Shown piece by piece: positions 62,303-64,000 of a stretch of 64,000 nucleotides of DNA. The first letter of the stretch is position 1; each line of letters starts with the position of its first letter. Made by a program: the position numbers and the translations under genes. The notes beneath the pieces were generated by a model. The model saw only the letters and a list, made by a program, of their open reading frames with translations. It searched no databases and was not told the origin of the DNA. Source of the stretch: Streptomyces fodineus (GTDB lineage: Bacteria; Actinomycetota; Actinomycetes; Streptomycetales; Streptomycetaceae); assembly GCF_001735805.1 (NCBI RefSeq), contig NZ_CP017248.1, positions 2,294,001 through 2,358,000 of the forward strand, given 5' to 3'.

Positions 62303-62763
62303 ATGTTCTTTTTACTCCTTTTTCGCGCGCAGGCTCCCCCAGGACATCGCACTCGCTGTTGCGACGCTGCGCCCCTCGACGCCTAGAGGCGCCTAGAGGA
62401 TGTCCCGCAGGCGGTCGACGGCCACCGGGTTGGTCAGGTCAGCGCCCGGACCGGCGCGATCGCCGTGGGGGGGGGACAGCGCGGCCACCGCCTCGTCATT
62501 CACGCCCCTACCCGCGCGCGGCCGGGGCGCGCCATGTGCTACGCGGATCGTTACGGACGAGTACGCGGGTGCGATCGCAAATCAGGCACTCACAGATCGT
62601 CGCAGGAACCCAGACTGCGTGAGGCGCCGACTGCATCGTCCGCGACAGCGCAGCCGATCTCACGGCGCAGCCGCACCGGAGCAATCCGGTGCGGCTGCGC
62701 CGTCTCAGGGCTCCGAGTAGAGTCCCGGCAGGAAGGACCCCGGCAGGGCCTCGCCGTATCACT
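62303..62763. other. Non-coding region on the left of IS copy 3 with a 19-bp perfect hairpin
   Basis: At 62662-62703 ACGGCGCAGCCGCACCGGA pairs fully with TCCGGTGCGGCTGCGCCGT around a GCAA tetraloop (TTGC on the other strand). The surrounding 200 bp align with 34598-34794 beside copy 2, with base changes that keep the pairing. The left part must contain the phosphatase promoter. No gene is supported. Confidence 0.6.
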
Positions 62764-63979
62764 GACGCCCCTATAACACGGGGGTGCGGGAAACCGGTCT
62801 GACCAGGCTGAATACCTCCCGGGCGGCATACCGCTTGAGGCATCGGATGATCTCACGCCGGGTCTTGCCTTCCTGGGTGCGGCGTTCGTAGTACGCCTGG
62901 GTTCGGGGGTCGTGGCGCAGGCGGGTGAACACGATGCGGTGCAGGGCGGCGTTGGCCTGCCGGTCGCCGCCGTGGTTGAGCCGTCGCGTGATGCGCCGCC
63001 CGGAGGAGTACTCGACGGGGCTGACTCCGCAAAGGGCAGCAAAGGACGCCTCGGTGTTCAGCCGCTCGGGATTGTCCCCCATGGTGATCAGGAGAGTGAC
63101 GGCGCTGTCCGGGCCGATGCCCACCGGTACGAGCAGCTGTGGGGCGTGGTGTTCGACGAGTCGGGTCAGGCGTTGGTTCAGCTCATCGATCTGCCCGGTG
63201 AGCTGTTCGATGCGCTCGGCGAGCATTCTCAGGGTCATGTGGGTGGCCTGGGCCACCGCGTTCTCGCCGTCCTCACCGTCGCCTGGCCCGAGGCGTGCAC
63301 AGGTGCGGAACAGCTCGCGGTTGCCCAGGCTGGACAGGCGTTCCCGCAGTGCGGGATCGGCGATGACCAGGACGGCTTTGAGCTGGTTGATCGCCTGGGT
63401 ACGGGCCTTGACCGCGGAGTCCTTGGCGAGCTTGAACATCCGGGCGCTGTGCACCGGACCGTCGCCGGACTTGGCCCGGGCCCGGGCGCGACCGCTGAGC
63501 ACGGCCCGCGCGGCGGCCTGAGCGTCGGGCGGATCCGACTTCCCCAGCAGCCGGCGGGCCGAGCGGTCGGGGCGGTTCACTTCGTATACCTCGACCTGCT
63601 GCGCCAGCAGGTAGCGGGCCAGGCCCGCGCCGAAGGTGCCGGTGCCCTCCACACCGGCACGGCGCACCGTCCCCCGCTTGCGGGCCCACACGAGAAGCTG
63701 CCGATAGCCGGCCGCCGTGGCCGGAAAGGACGCGGTGCCCAGGACCTTCCCCAGCGGGGAGATCACGGCGGCGACATGCACCTCGCCGTGCGTGTCCACG
63801 CCCAGTACGACCTCGCGCCGAACGGGCGGATCCGTGCTCGAGGAGGTGCTGTGCTGTCGGGTCGTCATGATGGTTCGCCTCCGACGTGGTGACGTGCTGG
63901 CTGGGGTGGATGGCACCGGCCTGCTCGGGCGGTCTGAACCGTGATGGCGCCTGAACTCGGCAAGGCCCCTATTGGGACA
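62764..63979 (-). mobile_element. IS110-family insertion sequence, copy 3
   Basis: Core limits as in copies 1 and 2. On the right it diverges from both immediately after ATTGGGACA (63980-64000), which suggests an element end there, or a different loop in a non-coding RNA that continues beyond the window. The internal sequence is mosaic: mostly copy-2 type, with a copy-1-type tract at about 62868-63110. Confidence 0.8.
62771..63868 (-). CDS. IS110-family DEDD transposase, copy 3
   Basis: 365 residues, intact, all catalytic acids present (D25, E74, D112, D115). Residues 1-250 equal copy 2 with very few changes; the segment with GRRITRRLNHGGDRQ and HDPRTQAYYERRTQ equals copy 1; the last ~35 residues again follow copy 2. 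The gene is complete and could be active. Confidence 0.93.
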   Translation of the reverse strand: MTTRQHSTSSSTDPPVRREVVLGVDTHGEVHVAAVISPLGKVLGTASFPATAAGYRQLLVWARKRGTVRRAGVEGTGTFGAGLARYLLAQQVEVYEVNRPDRSARRLLGKSDPPDAQAAARAVLSGRARARAKSGDGPVHSARMFKLAKDSAVKARTQAINQLKAVLVIADPALRERLSSLGNRELFRTCARLGPGDGEDGENAVAQATHMTLRMLAERIEQLTGQIDELNQRLTRLVEHHAPQLLVPVGIGPDSAVTLLITMGDNPERLNTEASFAALCGVSPVEYSSGRRITRRLNHGGDRQANAALHRIVFTRLRHDPRTQAYYERRTQEGKTRREIIRCLKRYAAREVFSLVRPVSRTPVL

Positions 63980-64000
63980 GTACGTGTCGATAGTTGCGCG

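Noticed and set aside
62912..63892. Rightward frames of about 326 codons opposite the IS110 transposases (also at 34943)
   Set aside because: They mirror the DEDD transposase frame and exist only because of codon bias.
63980..64000. Possible start of another element at the right edge
   Set aside because: Only 21 bases are visible beyond the shared IS end; cannot be judged.

Overview
The window looks like Streptomyces chromosomal DNA. G+C is high with strong third-position G/C bias. There is an SsgA-like sporulation regulator, several SpoIIE/PP2C-type phosphatases, DUF5994, AmaP, DUF6286 and DUF6131 families, a PcaD-PcaC fusion and an ATP-dependent DNA ligase remnant. I saw no rRNA, tRNA or CRISPR array.

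Layout. (1) About 1-15.2 kb is conserved chromosome: a nitrilase-family amidohydrolase (partial), a repeat-rich large protein, an XRE regulator divergent from methionine aminopeptidase, a ClpC-type ATPase, gamma-glutamyltranspeptidase, a secreted CocE/PepX-type peptidase, exonuclease III, an MBL-fold hydrolase and a PcaD-PcaC fusion. (2) About 15.2-19.8 kb is a scar zone: IS110-family copy 1, an ATP-dependent DNA ligase pseudogene split at its catalytic KxDG motif by an intact GAF-PP2C phosphatase gene, and a decayed GAF protein. (3) About 19.8-34.4 kb is a stress island: two divergent Asp23/Gls24 operons (one led by an ECF sigma factor and a zinc-motif protein), a PP2C phosphatase, four DUF5994 paralogues, a slipin, a GNAT-AAA+ fusion, a CorA channel and a fatty-acid desaturase. 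(4) About 34.8-64 kb lies between IS110 copies 2 and 3: a PAS-PAS-GAF-PP2C-HATPase phosphatase, broken P450/ferredoxin genes, a TetR/CYP102 regulon with an alcohol dehydrogenase and a secreted W/D/H/Y-rich protein, SsgA-like and NIPSNAP genes, pseudogenes, a DHA2 exporter, an aromatic meta-cleavage operon with a PucR-type regulator, and a membrane PP2C phosphatase.

How the genes may work together. The stress island reads as an envelope/osmotic response unit: an ECF sigma factor coupled to a probable anti-sigma protein, Gls24 proteins with their membrane anchor AmaP, the SPFH protein slipin, CorA and a desaturase. The CYP102-like enzyme, its TetR regulator and the alcohol dehydrogenase form a fatty-acid/alcohol oxidation unit resembling the BM3R1-CYP102A1 pair of Bacillus. 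Its 15-bp operator (CCATAC-N3-GTATGG) also occurs upstream of the secreted protein gene 6 kb away. The lipocalin-like, FAH, extradiol dioxygenase and FAD monooxygenase genes form one aromatic-degradation operon.

The most novel-looking signals are a GGAGTA motif with a hairpin leader at constant spacing before the DUF5994 paralogues; covarying hairpins and a conserved non-coding region beside the IS110 copies; mosaic exchange between the IS copies; and the ligase gene interrupted by a signalling phosphatase.
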